Shown here: piece after piece, positions 19,201 through 20,907 of the stretch
Numbering within the stretch: the first letter of the stretch is position 1
Layout of the letters: the number at the start of each line of letters is the position of its first letter
Source: Hypsibius dujardini
Taxonomy: Eukaryota; Tardigrada; Eutardigrada; Parachela; Hypsibiidae
Direction of reading: 5' to 3'
Length of the DNA stretch: 20,907 nucleotides
Assembly (NCBI GenBank): GCA_001579985.1
Contig: LRSR01005257.1
Location: forward strand, 1 to 20,907
The notes under the pieces: generated by a model
What the model saw: only the letters and a program-made list of their open reading frames with translations
What the model was told of the DNA's origin: nothing
The model's database searches: none
Made by a program: the position numbers and the translations under genes

Positions 19201-19972
19201 AATGGCTGGGATCCCACAACGAGTACCACGCTCACTGGCTCCGCAGAGCGCGGTAAATTATCTAAGGGCAAATCAAGTTCCACACAATAGACGGCGTTTT
19301 ACTTAGCGGCACCACCGTCCCTTATCACGTAATAGCCATGCAGCTTTAACCCCATCTCGCCTCACACCAGTGCAGTTGCATAATGATATCAGCAGCAGCA
19401 AGCAGACGTCTCAGCTCTTGAGCGGCAAGAGGATATCTGAGGCAACTCAAGGTCAAACGGGCGTCTTCAATTTTTCATCACGAGCCGTAAGAAATTAACT
19501 CAGTGTGCTAAATTGTCGTGCTGTTCGGTGCCGATGCTAAAGCGCCCCTCGCTTTTTCGCTCGCAAACACCCTTGTCAGACATTTAAAAATGCCCCGAAA
19601 AAAATAGGAAAAAAATTAACTCTTACGAAATCTTGTTTATTTAGGAAATATTGCAACTCTAAACTTCACCTTCAAATTTCATACGCAAAAAATGCTTGGT
19701 TATTTAAACTGTTTTCTCATTCCTACGCCTGTACGCTTATGATAATCCGAATCCGGAACTCTACTCCTGCGGTTATAATGACTCACCTGAGTTCCGTCAG
19801 TGACGTATCCGTCGTTGATATTTCCCGGTGCATTATCCTCGCCGTCGTTGGTGGTGCGACCGCCGCTGCGCTGCTTCCTCGATCGCCTGACTAAGTTCGT
19901 CCGTATCCGATTCCAGTCACGTTGGCTTTTCTTGCGAAACAACTCCCGAATATGGCCTTCCCGTCGCGACAT
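10238..19972 (-). CDS. Chitin synthase, animal type (cuticle class likely)
   Basis: Processive family-2 glycosyltransferase polymerising UDP-GlcNAc into chitin at the plasma membrane. Coding exons: 19972-19787, 17314-17133, 16357-16134, 16041-15890, 15789-15586, 15424-14673, 14191-14098, 14017-13744, 13671-13394, 13166-12956, 12884-12124, 11968-11376, 11204-10238. Total 4878 nt, 1625 residues; insect enzymes are near 1560-1600. Phases agree throughout. After an acidic N-terminus come KGWDVFR and about nine membrane helices, then the catalytic core: CATMWHET 643-650, LTLDGDIDF 814-822, GEDRW 920-924, QRRRW 958-962. A five-helix cluster leads to TWGTR 1140-1144 (SWGTR in insects), a coiled coil near 1203-1233, FWKDLI, and two final helices (VALGFFMINCLFVLIVFLL and VVFVFFFLLILVIQFIAML). 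The coiled coil suggests the cuticle class (CHS1/A). Upstream in-frame TGA supports the ATG. The last intron needs a GC donor. The C-terminus is uncertain because a second frame is open to 10083. Confidence 0.93.
14218..14242. repeat. TAA/AAC trinucleotide microsatellite in a chitin synthase intron
   Basis: Imperfect (taa)n run with one aac interruption inside the 481-bp intron between exons at 14673 and 14191. No function apparent. Confidence 0.8.
17801..17981. repeat. CTGTTCT-type low-complexity repeat in chitin synthase intron 1
   Basis: More than 20 copies of tgttct with variable ctc, gta or ttt spacers over 181 bp. The plus strand is entirely pyrimidine plus G; the transcribed RNA reads as GAACAGA repeats. 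The open frames on both strands (64-148 residues of LFCSV or TEQNRE repeats) are artefacts. Confidence 0.92.
18569..18694. repeat. CTGTCTTGTACTGTC-type repeat in chitin synthase intron 1
   Basis: Degenerate tandem repeat of ctgtct, tgtactgtc and tgcgctgtc blocks over about 126 bp. It resembles the CTGT-rich array 0.6 kb away, but with Rsa-type GTAC cores. Open frames across it are artefacts. Confidence 0.88.
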
Positions 19973-20907
19973 GGAACGGCCAGGAGGACCCACTCCAGGG
20001 GACGGGAATGGGGGAGGGGAGGTGACCCAACTAGCCAAATAATCCACAAAGAACCTCAGGCATTTAATGTGGTCTCACTTATAATCAAACAGGGTGAAGA
20101 TGGCAGACTCCGGTAAAATATTGAAAAATTCACGACGACATGTGTGGCCTGGAGGATCAAGTAGCCGATGACAGCACAGACGCGAGCGCACTGACCGGTG
20201 TGTCTGAATGCGTGAGCACGCTGTTTAAAAATGGCGAACCATGGATGCCGCGGTACACTACGACAGATGCTGTACTGTGCACACACACACACACACACAG
20301 ACAGACAGACACACAGACACACACACACACACACACACACACACGGGGAGCTATTGTACAAAAGTTAGTCACGAGGCGGGGAGAAATGGACACGGCGTGA
20401 ATCGACGGACAACGTGTGTGCAAGCGGTCTGGCTACTGTTGGCTGGCTCGCACAGTAGTAACCTGCACCATGGGACGGGAGGTACACGTACGAGGTATAT
20501 CCGGATTGTGATGATAAATCATCAAACCTGCACTTGCGTTTTGCGATCTTGTTCATCACCCTCTCGTCTGCTCGTTGTCGGTCTGTGCGGTGTCTGTGCC
20601 CATGGTCCTTCCTTGTGTTGAGTTGGTTTGGAGCCGCGTAAGACTCTCCCATCAAGGCATATGGTCCATGCACATGTATGCTGCTGACGGCCAACAACGG
20701 CTGGGTCTGTAACTGCTGAGCTTTGTTTTTATTACTGGTGATGTGCGTTTCTATAGATGTCCGTTTCTTTTTTCATGTTATGGTCTGCACGAGGGTTCGC
20801 ATGTTGTGTACGTGAAACCCTCAAGTGGACTTCCATGGCTGTAGACGTTGTGCCAAGTGAACTGCACGACCAGCAATGAGGAAATCTGTACGTCAAGTCC
20901 ACTGTCA
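19973..20907 (-). promoter_or_regulatory. Chitin synthase 5' upstream region
   Basis: The region upstream of the first coding exon must contain the 5' UTR and, unless a far non-coding exon exists, the promoter. An 11-codon upstream ORF (ATG at 20063, TAG ending 20031) precedes the main ATG by 58 bp. A CA microsatellite lies at 20279-20344. No clear TATA box, and no gene in 20345-20907. Confidence 0.45.
20279..20344. repeat. CA/CAGA microsatellite upstream of chitin synthase
   Basis: About 66 bp of (ca)n with a few caga interruptions, roughly 310 bp upstream of the chitin synthase ATG. On the sense strand it is a GT repeat, able to form Z-DNA and prone to length change. Confidence 0.95.

Larger units (their letters stand above)
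17315..19786 (-). other. Long first intron of chitin synthase
   Basis: At 2472 bp it is far longer than the other introns of this gene (about 80-775 bp). It holds the two CTGT-rich repeats at 17801-17981 and 18569-18694. I found no alternative first exon and no embedded gene. Long first introns often carry enhancers, but nothing here proves that. Confidence 0.7.

Noticed and set aside
20279-20344. CRISPR-like or regulatory array
   Set aside because: It is a plain CA microsatellite without unique spacers; the window is eukaryotic.
20365-20697. 110-residue minus-strand frame upstream of chitin synthase
   Set aside because: No domain, overlaps open frames on the other strand, and ends near the CA repeat; not supportable as a gene.

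Overview
The window looks like genomic DNA of a small invertebrate, most likely an ecdysozoan (arthropod, tardigrade or relative). Its genes are split by short GT-AG introns, and it carries a complete animal-type chitin synthase beside a complete phenylalanine hydroxylase. The species cannot be named from sequence alone.

Layout. 96-1159 (+): the last four exons of an SLC13 (sodium/carboxylate or INDY-type) transporter whose 5' part lies off the left edge. 1160-2876: gene-poor DNA with two related tandem repeats. 2877-3242: a MITE-like element with 59-bp terminal inverted repeats. 3248-4084 (-): a two-exon gene for a secreted eight-cysteine peptide. 4773-5269 (-): a two-exon gene for an unrecognised 114-residue secreted protein. 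5444-6035: a second inverted-repeat element built from palindromic 'GACANAATGTC' units. 6783-9443 (-): an 11-exon phenylalanine-4-hydroxylase (445 aa) whose first intron holds a 32-copy 11-bp minisatellite. 10238-19972 (-): a 13-coding-exon chitin synthase (1625 aa) with a 2.5-kb repeat-rich first intron. 19973-20907: the chitin synthase upstream region with a CA microsatellite.

I built the gene models by hand from reading frames, splice consensus and remembered family alignments. In every multi-exon model all intron phases match and the summed coding length is a multiple of three. One chitin synthase intron needs a GC-AG donor. Chitin synthase makes cuticle chitin, and phenylalanine hydroxylase makes tyrosine, the precursor of cuticle tanning and melanin. 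They lie head-to-tail on one strand, so a shared role in the cuticle is a reasonable but unproven inference.

The most unusual features are tandemly duplicated 3' splice sites in two unrelated genes (SLC13 and PAH), loss of a conserved ion/substrate-binding motif in the SLC13 protein, a stop codon embedded in a splice-donor consensus right beside a MITE, and the helically phased minisatellite in PAH intron 1. I did not find a clearly new biological system.
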